Positions 14,928 through 23,368 are shown, counted from the stretch's first letter. The stretch: 32,360 nt of DNA from an uncultured Bacteroidales bacterium (GCA_937916465.1 CALFTK010000023.1:1-32360); one strand, 5' to 3'. Notes: a model not told the origin generated them from the letters alone. Program-made: numbers and translations.

Positions 14928-16117
14928 CCAAGAATTTTTTTGCCTAAGATAAGTTTGTCGCCTGAATCGTCAACAGTCCAAATCTGTGGTTTGCGACCAT
15001 TGCCGGCATCGTGGTGTACTATATATAATAATGTGCCGTCAAATTTGCGGAACAACATACCATGACCGGAATTGTTGGCAAGAAATGCTTTTTCTTCCTG
15101 TACCCAAGGGCCTTTAATACTACCGCTGGTTGAATAAGCAATACCCTGTGCGTAACGTGTGTCGCCCCAACTTGACCATAACATGCCTAAAACACCGGTC
15201 TGTGTACGGAATAACTGTGGACCATCTGTTACCCAACCCGGAAGCTTCATGCCGAATGTGGCTTCGCCTATAGAGTTCATCTCTTTTGACCAAGGAGCTT
15301 CGCTGGCACGGAAAATGGTGGTTGGTTCTGCAGTACGATGTGTCAAATCTTCCGATAGTGGGAAGTAGTCCATTGTACCATCAATAAGCTGTGTCCATTC
15401 GTGTACAAATACCATATATACGGTATCATTCTCCTCGTATAGAGTTCCGTCTATGATATCCCAATCTACAGGACCAAGACAGAATGTTGAATCTTTTACC
15501 AATGGCAGATATGGACCTTCTACTTTGTCAGAAACCAAAAGTTGTGTCTGGTTTAGAGGTACATTGTAACGGCGTGGTACCTGTTCTATACATACTCCAT
15601 GGTTATTCCAAGTACCTGCATAGTAGAATTTGTCACCGAACTTATGAATTTCACCGGCTGCTACAAAATGTCCCTGCATCCATGTTCCTGAAAGGTCTAT
15701 TATTGAATGTGGACCATTCCATGTTTTAAGGTCTTTGCTCTTGTATAAAGCACCACCTGTACCGGTCAGATAATATGTCTGTGTTTCAGCATCTGCATAG
15801 ATAAATGGGTCACTCATTGAAATTTCAGTGATGTCCATATCTCTTGGACCTTGCTGCGCCGGTCTGCGTGGCGGTTGTTGTGACTGTGCAGGTCTGGGTC
15901 TGTTCTGATTGTTACCTGCAGGAGGAAGTATCATTCCTCCAAAATTATTCTGTCCCGGTGTGGCTCTTGGTGCTTGTTCACCGCGTGGAACAGATACTAT
16001 CTCCTGTTTCAGAAACGGATTGGTTTCTGCTTCGGTACATTTGTTACACTGTTTCTGCTCTCCGCAAGCGGTCAGCAATAGTGCTGCCGATGCAATCAGT
16101 AAAGTAGCTTTTTTCAT
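14924..16117 (-). CDS. GH43-like lipoprotein
   Basis: A 397-residue lipoprotein with signal sequence and lipobox LTAC-G (Cys18). Residues about 44-92 are an unusual low-complexity linker rich in Pro, Gln, Arg and Asn (for example NNQNRPRPAQSQQPPRRPA). The rest is a five-bladed GH43-like beta-propeller: ISMSDPFIYADAETQTYYLTG with the first catalytic-type Asp, DWDIIDGTLYEENDTVYMVF with the second, and WVTDGPQLFRTQTGVLGMLWSSWG. GH43 enzymes remove arabinose, xylose or related sugars from plant or host glycans. In the third block the position often Glu (EGP) is Asp (DGP), a form I believe occurs in other Bacteroidetes GH43 proteins. No SusC/SusD neighbours, so it is not in a typical polysaccharide utilisation locus. 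Confidence 0.86.
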   Translation of the reverse strand: MKKATLLIASAALLLTACGEQKQCNKCTEAETNPFLKQEIVSVPRGEQAPRATPGQNNFGGMILPPAGNNQNRPRPAQSQQPPRRPAQQGPRDMDITEISMSDPFIYADAETQTYYLTGTGGALYKSKDLKTWNGPHSIIDLSGTWMQGHFVAAGEIHKFGDKFYYAGTWNNHGVCIEQVPRRYNVPLNQTQLLVSDKVEGPYLPLVKDSTFCLGPVDWDIIDGTLYEENDTVYMVFVHEWTQLIDGTMDYFPLSEDLTHRTAEPTTIFRASEAPWSKEMNSIGEATFGMKLPGWVTDGPQLFRTQTGVLGMLWSSWGDTRYAQGIAYSTSGSIKGPWVQEEKAFLANNSGHGMLFRKFDGTLLYIVHHDAGNGRKPQIWTVDDSGDKLILGKKILG

Positions 16118-16124
16118 AAATATA

Positions 16125-17321
16125 TTATTTGGTTAAGTTATTATACTCTTCCAGCGCCTCTTCCAAAAGTTTAAGTGCTTTCTTTAAATCCTGATTGTTC
16201 AGTACGTATGCCAAACGTACCTGATTTTTTCCAAGTGAAGCATCGGAATAGAAACCTGTTCCGGGTGCCATCATAATAGTCTCGCCATTGCGTCTGAAAT
16301 CTGTCAGGCACCATTGGCAGAACTTATCGCAGTCATCAATAGGTAGCTGAACCATAGTATAGAAGGCTCCCATAGGAATAGGTGAATATACGCCCGGAAT
16401 TTTATTCAGACCATCTATCAGACATTTTCTGCGATTTATGAATTCATCGTATGTGGTAGCCATATAATCTCGTGGGGCAGAAATAGATGCTTCTGCAACT
16501 ATCTGACCAATAAGCGGTGGGCTTAGACGTGCCTGGCAGAACTTCATAACTGCTTTGCGCACTGTTTCGTTTTTTGTGGCAATGGCACCTATTCTTATTC
16601 CACATTCTGAATATCTTTTTGATACGGAATCAATAAGTATCACATTGTCTTCTATTCCTTCTAAATGGCAAGCCGATATATATGGTGAACCGGTATATAT
16701 GAATTCACGATATACTTCATCGGAGAATAGATATAAATCATATTTCTTTACCAAATCGCGCAACTGTAGCATCTCTTTCATAGTATAGAGATACCCGGTA
16801 GGGTTGTTTGGGTTGCATATCAGAATACCTTTGGTCCGTTCTGTAATCAGCTTCTCAAACTCTTCTACAGGAGGAAGTGCAAAACCATCGTCTATGGTTG
16901 AAACAATTGGTTTGATAACTGCTCCGGCCGATACTGCAAATGCCATATAGTTGGCATACGCCGGTTCTGGAACAATAATTTCATCGCCCGGATTCAGACA
17001 GGTCATAAATGCGAATAAAACCGCTTCTGAACCACCGCAGGTAACTATAATGTCATCAGGCTGAAATTTAATCTGATACTGCCCATAATAGTCACATAAC
17101 TTTTTACGCAAACTCAAGAAACCCTGGCTTGGAGAATACTCCAATACATTACGGTCAATGTTCTTCAATGCGTCCAAACCTATTTGTGGAGTAGGTAGGT
17201 CCGGCTGACCGATGTTAAGGTGATAAATCTTTATGCCCTCTGATTCTACCTGTTGTGCTATCTTTGACAGCTTGCGGATAGGTGAACTTGGCATAATTTC
17301 TGCTCTATTAGATATTTTCAT
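16125..17321 (-). CDS. PLP-dependent aminotransferase, class I (aspartate aminotransferase-like)
   Basis: A 398-residue fold-type I aminotransferase starting at MKISNRAEIMPSSPIRKL. The ATG 18 bases upstream coincides with the -7 element and is rejected. Family marks are IYHLNIGQPDLPTPQ, the cofactor loop CGGSEAVLFAF, CNPNNPTGYLY, the SDEVYREFIY segment and the Schiff-base lysine in LIDSVSKRYSECGIRIG, and a C-terminal Arg in NQVRLAYVLN. The amino-acid substrate cannot be fixed from the sequence; AspC-like or alanine-type activity is most likely. It heads the minus-strand operon, and the GH43 gene begins 7 bases after its stop. Confidence 0.92.
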   Translation of the reverse strand: MKISNRAEIMPSSPIRKLSKIAQQVESEGIKIYHLNIGQPDLPTPQIGLDALKNIDRNVLEYSPSQGFLSLRKKLCDYYGQYQIKFQPDDIIVTCGGSEAVLFAFMTCLNPGDEIIVPEPAYANYMAFAVSAGAVIKPIVSTIDDGFALPPVEEFEKLITERTKGILICNPNNPTGYLYTMKEMLQLRDLVKKYDLYLFSDEVYREFIYTGSPYISACHLEGIEDNVILIDSVSKRYSECGIRIGAIATKNETVRKAVMKFCQARLSPPLIGQIVAEASISAPRDYMATTYDEFINRRKCLIDGLNKIPGVYSPIPMGAFYTMVQLPIDDCDKFCQWCLTDFRRNGETIMMAPGTGFYSDASLGKNQVRLAYVLNNQDLKKALKLLEEALEEYNNLTK

Positions 17322-17338
17322 TGCAATGTAATTTTGCA

Positions 17339-17346
17339 CAAAGTTA
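17339..17346 (-). promoter_or_regulatory. -7 promoter element of the aminotransferase operon
   Basis: On the minus strand this reads TAACTTTG, matching TAnnTTTG, 18 bases before the ATG at 17321. It probably drives all five genes down to 12362. Confidence 0.6.
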
Positions 17347-17386
17347 GATATTTGAATGAAATAATTGAAAAAAATAGCCTGTAATG

Positions 17387-17416
17387 TTTGATGAAAGAAA
17401 AAAGGTTGTACTTTTG
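17387..17416 (+). promoter_or_regulatory. Promoter of the trp leader operon (-33 and -7)
   Basis: TTTG at 17387-17390, an 18-base spacer and TACTTTTG at 17409-17416 form a good Bacteroidetes promoter, placing the transcript start near 17423, about 20 bases before the leader peptide. Confidence 0.7.
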
Positions 17417-17442
17417 CAATCGGTTAAAGTTAAAAATTGATT

Positions 17443-17505
17443 ATGAATAGTAGATTTTGGTGGCAAAGCGAATGGTGCACTGTACGATGGCGTGGGGTGG
17501 CATAG
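17443..17505 (+). CDS. Trp-rich leader peptide (attenuation)
   Basis: A 20-codon frame, MNSRFWWQSEWCTVRWRGVA, with Trp at positions 6, 7, 11 and 16. Four Trp codons in twenty is far above chance. It lies between a promoter and a terminator hairpin just upstream of trpB2, the classic arrangement of ribosome-mediated attenuation. When charged tRNA-Trp is scarce, the ribosome stalls at the early Trp codons and the terminator downstream does not form. The Rfam Bacteroid-trp RNA motif, described from comparative genomics upstream of trp genes in Bacteroidetes, has this layout and is the likely class. Confidence 0.88.
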   Translation: MNSRFWWQSEWCTVRWRGVA

Positions 17506-17506
17506 T

Positions 17507-17578
17507 TCGTTTGTCTTATCAAAATTGAAAGATGAGATAATTGAAGCCCGAAACCACGCGTGGAGACGGGCTCTTTTT
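17507..17578 (+). promoter_or_regulatory. Trp attenuator: pause hairpin and terminator
   Basis: AGCCCG (17545-17550) and CGGGCT (17567-17572) enclose an inner CCAC-GC-GTGG palindrome (17554-17563), and CTTTTT follows at 17573-17578: a Rho-independent terminator. GCGTGG at 17490-17495, directly after the last Trp codon, is complementary to CCACGC at 17554-17559 and could form the antiterminator when the ribosome stalls at Trp6/7. A weak hairpin, TCTTATC (17514-17520) with GATGAGA (17531-17537), lies between them. The alternative pairing is an inference read by eye. Confidence 0.8.
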
Positions 17579-17618
17579 GTATAAACCAGAATATGAACAG
17601 ATAAAATTGAATATAGAT

Positions 17619-18977
17619 ATGAAACAGAAAAGATTTTTTTTGAGTGAAAACGAAATACCTACACAATGGTATAATATTCAGGCGGAAATGCCTAATAAAC
17701 CAATGCCACTGAAAAATCCGGCAACAGGGGAAATAATGACAGCAGAAGATTTGTATCCTGTTTTCTGTGAAGAGTGTAGCCGACAGGAACTTAATCAGAC
17801 AGATGCATGGATAGATATACCCGAAAAGGTTCGTGAAATGTACACCTATTACAGAAGTACTCCTTTGGTACGTGCATACGGACTGGAAGAGGCTTTAGGT
17901 ACCCCGGCTCACATATATTTCAAAAACGAAAGTGTCAGTCCTGTAGGTTCGCATAAACTTAACTCAGCTTTGGCACAGGCCTATTACTGCAAACAGGAAG
18001 GCGTTACAAATGTTACTACCGAGACCGGTGCAGGTCAGTGGGGTACTGCATTGTCTTATGCAGCTAAAGTATTTGGAATAGAGGCAGCAGTTTATCAGGT
18101 TAAGATAAGTTATGAACAGAAACCTTACAGAAGAAATATGATGCAAGTGTTCGGTGCGCAGGTGACAGCATCGCCATCTATGTCAACCAGAGCAGGTAAA
18201 GATATTCTTACCAAACATCCTAATCATCAGGGTTCGTTGGGTACAGCAATATCAGAAGCAGTGGAATTGGCAAGAATGACTCCGAACTGTAAATACACTT
18301 TGGGTTCTGTTTTAAGCCACGTTTCATTGCATCAGACCATTATTGGTCTTGAAGCAGAAAAGCAGATGGCTATGGCCGGTGAATATCCTGATGAAATTAT
18401 AGCTTGTTTTGGCGGTGGTTCAAACTTTGCAGGTTTGGCATTTCCATTTATGCGTCATGCAATAAGCGGTGAACATAAAGGTACGCGTTTTATTGCTGTA
18501 GAACCGGCTTCTTGCCCTAAGCTTACAAAGGGTAAATTTATGTACGACTATGGCGATGAAGCAGGATATACTCCATTGTTGCCAATGTACTCTTTGGGAC
18601 ACAATTTTGCTCCGGCAAATATACACGCCGGTGGCTTGCGTTACCATGGTGCAGGTGTTATAGTATCACAGTTGCTTAAAGATGGATTTATGGAGGCTAT
18701 GGATGTGGATCAGATAGAGACTTTCGAAGCAGGTATGCTGTTTGCTCAGAGTGAAGGTATTGTTCCTGCTCCTGAATCTTGTCACGCAATTGCAGCTACT
18801 ATTCGTCGTGCTTTGGAATGTAAGGAGAGTGGAGAAAGCAAAGTATTGCTGTTTAACCTGACCGGTCATGGGCTGATGGATATGGCTGCATACAATCAGT
18901 ATTTGAGCGGAAACCTTGCCAACTACGCAATGAGCCAGGAAGAGGTAGAAAAGAATTTGGCTGATTTCAGCTTGTAA
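17619..18977 (+). CDS. trpB2: TrpB-like protein, tryptophan synthase beta chain type 2
   Basis: A 452-residue PLP enzyme of the TrpB2 group, longer than the standard ~400-residue TrpB that pairs with TrpA. It condenses serine and indole to tryptophan. Marks: the TrpB2-type N-terminal extension (IPTQWYNIQAEMP, PNKPMPLKNPATGE), the PLP lysine in SVSPVGSHKLNSALAQAYY, TETGAGQWGTALSYAA, the phosphate-binding GGGSNFAG, and HAGGLRYHG near the C-terminus. The start at 17619 is chosen because the upstream in-frame TTG (17541) lies in the attenuator. No trpA or other trp gene is adjacent. Its transcription is probably set by the attenuator. Confidence 0.95.
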   Translation: MKQKRFFLSENEIPTQWYNIQAEMPNKPMPLKNPATGEIMTAEDLYPVFCEECSRQELNQTDAWIDIPEKVREMYTYYRSTPLVRAYGLEEALGTPAHIYFKNESVSPVGSHKLNSALAQAYYCKQEGVTNVTTETGAGQWGTALSYAAKVFGIEAAVYQVKISYEQKPYRRNMMQVFGAQVTASPSMSTRAGKDILTKHPNHQGSLGTAISEAVELARMTPNCKYTLGSVLSHVSLHQTIIGLEAEKQMAMAGEYPDEIIACFGGGSNFAGLAFPFMRHAISGEHKGTRFIAVEPASCPKLTKGKFMYDYGDEAGYTPLLPMYSLGHNFAPANIHAGGLRYHGAGVIVSQLLKDGFMEAMDVDQIETFEAGMLFAQSEGIVPAPESCHAIAATIRRALECKESGESKVLLFNLTGHGLMDMAAYNQYLSGNLANYAMSQEEVEKNLADFSL

Positions 18978-18989
18978 AGATATGTTGTT

Positions 18990-20882
18990 ATGAATGATTA
19001 TGGTTTCTTTAGAGTAGCAGCAGCAGTGCCTGTAGTAAAGGTCGCTGCTCCTTCTGCAAACGCCAAACAGTGTTTTGAACTGGTAGAAAAGGCTTACGGA
19101 CAACAGGTTCAGGCAATCTGTTTTCCTGAACTCTCCATAACCGGCTATTCCTGTGGCGATCTGTTCTTGTCCAGACATTTGATAGACAGTGCGGAAAGTG
19201 CTTTGGAGTGGCTGTTGCAGAAGACAGAAAAGATGGATATCATAATCATTGTAGGTATGCCTTTGCGTATAAGTTCATCACTGTTAAATGGTGCAGTAGT
19301 GCTTCATAGAGGTAATATAGTGGCGGCAGTGGCAAAGACATTCCTGTGCGAAGAATCGGGTGAAAGACATTGGTTTGCCGATGCTTCCGATATAGAAGAT
19401 GGTTCTATAACACTCTGTGGCAGAACTGTGCCTTTTGGCCATAATATGGTGTTTGGAGATGGCAGGCGAGCTTTCTCCATAGAGATAGGCGAAGATTTGT
19501 TTGCAGCAGTTTCACCCAGTTCTATTCAGTCTGTAGCCGGTGGATTGGTTACATTCAATTTGTCGGCAGTAAAGAGTCAGACAGGTGCAAAGTGTCAGTT
19601 AGCCGATATAGTAAGAGTGCAGTCTATGCGTTGCATGTCGGGTTATGTAATGGCATCGGCGGGCTATGGTGAATCATCGGGAGATAATCTCTATATGGGT
19701 TGTTCGTTTATAGCCGAAAATGGAGTGATGTTGAAATATAGTAGTGATTGGGCAGCAAATGATTCACTAATAATATCCGACATAGATGTAGATAAACTTA
19801 ATATGTGTCGTATGCGTAGTTCTGTCTTTAAGGAACTGAAAGGTAACGGCATCTTTTATAATCTAAATATTCCGGATTGGCACGCTGAAAAACCTATATA
19901 TCCTATTCCTGAAAATCCATTTATAACAGATTCGTTAGATAAGACTTGTAGCGAAGCCTTTTCCATTCAGGTAGCTTCACTTGTTACCAGAATGCAGAAT
20001 ATATGTGCGAAAAAAGTTGTTTTGGGCATTTCAGGCGGGCTTGACTCAACGTTGGCATTGCTTGTTGTAGCTAAATCGTTCGATGTTATGGGGTTGGATA
20101 GAAATGGTATAGTTGCAGTAACCATGCCGGGATTTGGAACTACTGACAGGACCTACAACAATGCTTTGGAACTGATGAAATGTTTGGGAACAGATGTGCG
20201 CGAAATTAGTATTGCAAACGCCTGTCTGGCACATTTCTCCGATATAGGTCACAATCCTGAAATAAAAGATGTGGTGTTTGAAAACAGTCAGGCACGTGAA
20301 CGCACACAGATTCTGATGGATTTAGCAAACAAAGAGAATGCCTTGGTAATAGGTACAGGTGATATGTCTGAACTTGCTTTGGGTTGGTGTACCTATAATG
20401 GCGACCAAATGTCTATGTATGGCGTTAATGCAGGTGTGCCTAAGACGATGGTCAGAAGGATAGTGGAATATTTGGCTGAAACCGAAGATTTTGCAGCAGT
20501 GAAGTCATATCTGATTGATGTGGTGGCAACTCCTGTAAGTCCTGAATTGTTACCTGCTGACAATGATGGAAATATTAACCAAAAGACAGAAAATCTGGTT
20601 GGTCCATACGAACTGCACGATTTCTTTATATACCATCTGTTAAAGAATGGCTTTGCACCCCAAAAAGTGCTCTATTTGGCAAAATATGCCTTTTCAGAAC
20701 AATATAATGAGGATACTATATCCAAATGGTTGAAGCTGTTTTTGCGCCGATTCTTTAGTCAGCAGTTTAAGAGATCTTCCATGCCGGACGGACCGCAAGT
20801 ATTTGCTGTGTCACTTTCGCCCAGAAACGGTTGGCGTTTTCCAAGTGATGTAAGCAGTGCAGAGTGGTTGGCCGATTTATAA
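18990..20882 (+). CDS. nadE: NAD+ synthase, two-domain form with altered glutaminase site
   Basis: A 630-residue NadE that makes NAD from NaAD. The N-terminal CN-hydrolase (glutaminase) domain covers about 1-285: catalytic Glu47 (CFPELSITGYS) and Lys116 (VAKTFL) are present, but the expected cysteine in the EICEDL motif is glycine (IEIGEDL, Gly167, codon GGC at 19488-19490). The loop after Lys116 is shorter than I recall for Bacteroides NadE. The C-terminal synthetase domain looks intact: PP-loop SGGLDS (348-353), GFGTTDRTYNNA, DMSELALGWCTYNGD and VNAGVPKTMV. It may therefore depend on free ammonia. It follows trpB2 by 12 bases and precedes glnN by 23 bases, suggesting one operon. Confidence 0.93.
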   Translation: MNDYGFFRVAAAVPVVKVAAPSANAKQCFELVEKAYGQQVQAICFPELSITGYSCGDLFLSRHLIDSAESALEWLLQKTEKMDIIIIVGMPLRISSSLLNGAVVLHRGNIVAAVAKTFLCEESGERHWFADASDIEDGSITLCGRTVPFGHNMVFGDGRRAFSIEIGEDLFAAVSPSSIQSVAGGLVTFNLSAVKSQTGAKCQLADIVRVQSMRCMSGYVMASAGYGESSGDNLYMGCSFIAENGVMLKYSSDWAANDSLIISDIDVDKLNMCRMRSSVFKELKGNGIFYNLNIPDWHAEKPIYPIPENPFITDSLDKTCSEAFSIQVASLVTRMQNICAKKVVLGISGGLDSTLALLVVAKSFDVMGLDRNGIVAVTMPGFGTTDRTYNNALELMKCLGTDVREISIANACLAHFSDIGHNPEIKDVVFENSQARERTQILMDLANKENALVIGTGDMSELALGWCTYNGDQMSMYGVNAGVPKTMVRRIVEYLAETEDFAAVKSYLIDVVATPVSPELLPADNDGNINQKTENLVGPYELHDFFIYHLLKNGFAPQKVLYLAKYAFSEQYNEDTISKWLKLFLRRFFSQQFKRSSMPDGPQVFAVSLSPRNGWRFPSDVSSAEWLADL

Positions 20883-20905
20883 TTTGAAACTTGTGTAAGA
20901 TAGAT

Positions 20906-23092
20906 ATGAGTAAATTAAGATTTGATGTTGTACAGGATGCCTTTAAAAAGAAGGCAGTTGCAATAGATGTTCCGGAAACAAGACCGTCAGAATATTTTGG
21001 CGAATTGGTGTTTAATCGTGATAAGATGCGCAAGTATCTTGACGTAAGGACATTTAATGCTCTTGTAAATTGTGTTGATAATGGTGCTTCTTTAGATAGA
21101 GAAACCGCCGATGCAGTGGCAAAAGGTATGAAGACCTGGGCCATGGAGCATGGCGTAACTCATATAACTCACTGGTTTCAACCACTAACTGAGGGTACAG
21201 CAGAAAAACATGACTCATTTATGGAGTATGACCACATGGGTGGCATGATTGAAGCATTCGATGGCCGTTCACTGGCTCAACAGGAACCGGATGCATCGTC
21301 CTTTCCAAATGGAGGAATACGTGCTACTTTTGAAGCTCGTGGATATACAGCTTGGGACCCAACATCTCCTGTCTTTATTCAGGATGATACCTTGTGTATT
21401 CCAACCATCTTTATATCTTACACAGGCGAAGCTCTCGATTATAAAACCCCTTTGAAGCGTTCTCTGAAGGCAATCAACGATGCAGCGTTGCCTATATGCA
21501 GAATGTTCGATCCTAATGCAAAAAAGGTGATAACATTTCTGGGGTGGGAGCAAGAGTATTTCCTGGTTGACGAAGATTTGTATGCTGCACGTCCCGATTT
21601 GATGCTGACAGGCAGAACTCTGTTTGGTCATGAATCTTCAAAGAACCAGCAGTTAGATGACCACTATTTTGGTGCTATACCTACACGAGTGGCAGCCTTT
21701 ATGCGCGATGTAGAGATTGCAGGCTATAAACTGGGTATTCCTCTAAAGACACGTCATAATGAAGTGGCTCCTAATCAGTTTGAAATGGCACCTATATATG
21801 GAGAAGCAAATTTGGCTAATGACCAGAATCAGATGATTATGAATGTAATGAATACATTGGCACGTAAGCACGGCTTTGTATTGTTGCTTCATGAAAAGCC
21901 TTTTAATGGCGTAAATGGTTCGGGTAAACACAATAACTGGTCTTTAGGTACCGATACCGGTGTGCAGCTTATGGCGCCGGGAAAAGATGCTAATGGCAAT
22001 CTGCAGTTTATTACTTTCTTTGTTAATGTATTAGCCGCAGTACAGAAGCATAATGCCCTGCTTAAAGCTACAATAGCAACAGCTACTAATGCTCACCGTT
22101 TAGGCGCGAATGAAGCACCGCCGGCCATTGTATCTGCCTTTTTGGGTAAAACTATGACAGATGTACTCAGAAAACTTCTGGAACTGCCATCAGATACTGC
22201 AATAGAGATTGCCGGAAAGAGCGAAAAATCTCTTGGATTGGTAGAGATACCGGAAATTTTTGTAGATAATACAGACCGTAACAGAACATCGCCTTTTGCT
22301 TTTACCGGTAATAGATTTGAATTCCGCGCCGTAGGATCGAGTGCCAATTGTGCAGGTGCTATAACTACGCTCAATGCAGCTGTTGCCGACCAATTATTGA
22401 CATTCAAAAAATCGGTAGATATAGAACTTGAGAAAGGAAAACCGCAGAATGTAGCTATAATGGATGCCCTTAAACCTATTATAGCATCAATAATTGATGT
22501 AATCTGTTTTGACGGTAATGGATATTCAGATGAGTGGCATAAAGAGGCTAAACGTCGTGGGCTTGATGTTGAAACATCGGTGCCAGAAATGATTTCTGCT
22601 TTTACTCGCAAAGATTCTGTTGAAATGTTTGCCAGAGTAGGGGTCTATTCAGAAAAAGAGTTGGAGGCCCGAAATGAGGTTAAGTGGGAAACTTATAGCA
22701 AAAAGATTCAGATTGAAGCGCGCGTAATAGGCAGAATGGCTATTAATCATATTATTCCTACAGCTTTATCGTATCAGAAGAAACTGTTGGAAAATATTGC
22801 ATTGATGAAGCAGGTCTTCCCCGATTCTTACGAACAGCAGGCAGATACTGAAATTGCAATAGTCAAACAGATTTCAGCCTTAACTACCGATTTGCGTAGA
22901 AAAGTTGACGATATGATAGAAGCAAGAAAAGAGGCTAATGTTATTATATCAGAATATGAAAAAGCAAAGGCTTATTATCTGATTGCAGAATCTCTTTTTG
23001 GTATTAGAACATTGGTAGATACTTTAGAAGAGATAGTAGATAATGATATGTGGCCATTGCCAAAATATAGAGAATTGCTTTTTATAAACTAA
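20906..23092 (+). CDS. glnN: Glutamine synthetase type III
   Basis: A 728-residue type III glutamine synthetase (GSIII), the large form characteristic of Bacteroidetes and cyanobacteria; it makes glutamine from glutamate, ammonia and ATP. Marks: THWFQPLTEGTAEKHDSF, the GSIII-type GGMIEAFDGRSLAQQEPDASS, FLGWEQEYFLVD, NEVAPNQFEMAPIYGEANLA, GSGKHNNWSLGT and NRTSPFAFTGNRFEFRAVGS. I start at the ATG at 20906; a TTG five codons upstream is less likely. It sits 23 bases after nadE with only a poor promoter-like sequence between, so it is probably co-transcribed. A second glutamine synthetase of another type is at 30601. Confidence 0.95.
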   Translation: MSKLRFDVVQDAFKKKAVAIDVPETRPSEYFGELVFNRDKMRKYLDVRTFNALVNCVDNGASLDRETADAVAKGMKTWAMEHGVTHITHWFQPLTEGTAEKHDSFMEYDHMGGMIEAFDGRSLAQQEPDASSFPNGGIRATFEARGYTAWDPTSPVFIQDDTLCIPTIFISYTGEALDYKTPLKRSLKAINDAALPICRMFDPNAKKVITFLGWEQEYFLVDEDLYAARPDLMLTGRTLFGHESSKNQQLDDHYFGAIPTRVAAFMRDVEIAGYKLGIPLKTRHNEVAPNQFEMAPIYGEANLANDQNQMIMNVMNTLARKHGFVLLLHEKPFNGVNGSGKHNNWSLGTDTGVQLMAPGKDANGNLQFITFFVNVLAAVQKHNALLKATIATATNAHRLGANEAPPAIVSAFLGKTMTDVLRKLLELPSDTAIEIAGKSEKSLGLVEIPEIFVDNTDRNRTSPFAFTGNRFEFRAVGSSANCAGAITTLNAAVADQLLTFKKSVDIELEKGKPQNVAIMDALKPIIASIIDVICFDGNGYSDEWHKEAKRRGLDVETSVPEMISAFTRKDSVEMFARVGVYSEKELEARNEVKWETYSKKIQIEARVIGRMAINHIIPTALSYQKKLLENIALMKQVFPDSYEQQADTEIAIVKQISALTTDLRRKVDDMIEARKEANVIISEYEKAKAYYLIAESLFGIRTLVDTLEEIVDNDMWPLPKYRELLFIN

Positions 23093-23110
23093 GCAAATGT
23101 TAATTTAGAG

Positions 23111-23134
23111 TGTTAAAAATTTAATATTTTAACA
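23111..23134 (+). terminator. Weak AT-rich hairpin after glnN
   Basis: TGTTAAAA (23111-23118) pairs with TTTTAACA (23127-23134). It could end the trpB2-nadE-glnN transcript, but lacks a GC-rich stem and a clear T-tract. Confidence 0.4.
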
Positions 23135-23191
23135 TTAAGATATATTTACATTTACTAACATAGTTTATGTTTTACGAATCAAAATAATGCC

Positions 23192-23199
23192 TACCTTTG
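23192..23199 (+). promoter_or_regulatory. -7 promoter element of the small RNA
   Basis: TACCTTTG matches TAnnTTTG, with no following coding sequence on the plus strand; the predicted start near 23206 begins the candidate small RNA. Confidence 0.6.
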
Positions 23200-23205
23200 C
23201 GGTCG

Positions 23206-23364
23206 AAAACAAAGGATAATTCTCATAAGCATTAATTGGTTAGTAATTAGGTTAGTAATTAGTTTAGAGCCTCAGGGTTTGTGAAAACAGCATGGCTCAC
23301 TTCGCAGGAAATGGTCCTGCGAGGGATGTAGAAAATGAGTTCACGTGAGTGAATTCTTTTTTTT
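23206..23364 (+). ncRNA. Candidate stand-alone structured small RNA
   Basis: About 155 bases between a promoter and a terminator, with no plausible reading frame. Elements in order: a perfect 12-base tandem repeat GGTTAGTAATTA at 23238-23261; a bulged hairpin closed by GAGCC (23267-23271) and GGCTC (23294-23298) with GTTT-GTGA-AAAC at its tip; a hairpin TCGCAGGA (23302-23309) with TCCTGCGA (23315-23322) and a 5-base loop; and a Rho-independent terminator GAGTTCAC-GTGA-GTGAATTC (23337-23356) followed by eight T. CTCAT (23222-23226) could also pair with ATGAG (23335-23339). I do not recognise the class; a 6S-type or another Bacteroidales RNA is possible. The start is inferred from the promoter. 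Confidence 0.65.
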
Positions 23365-23368
23365 ATCC

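Noticed and set aside
17541..17618. TTG start extending TrpB2 by 26 residues
   Set aside because: It lies within the attenuator terminator; the ATG at 17619 fits the family.
23238..23261. Tandem 12-base repeat as a CRISPR-like array
   Set aside because: Only two adjoining copies, no spacers, no cas genes; part of the candidate small RNA.
23267..23298. Resemblance to the SRP RNA domain IV (UCAGG on one side, AGCA on the other of a tetraloop hairpin)
   Set aside because: The tip stem is 4 pairs with GUGA rather than the usual 3 pairs with GGAA, and the flanking second hairpin does not fit the long SRP helix. Left as an unassigned RNA.
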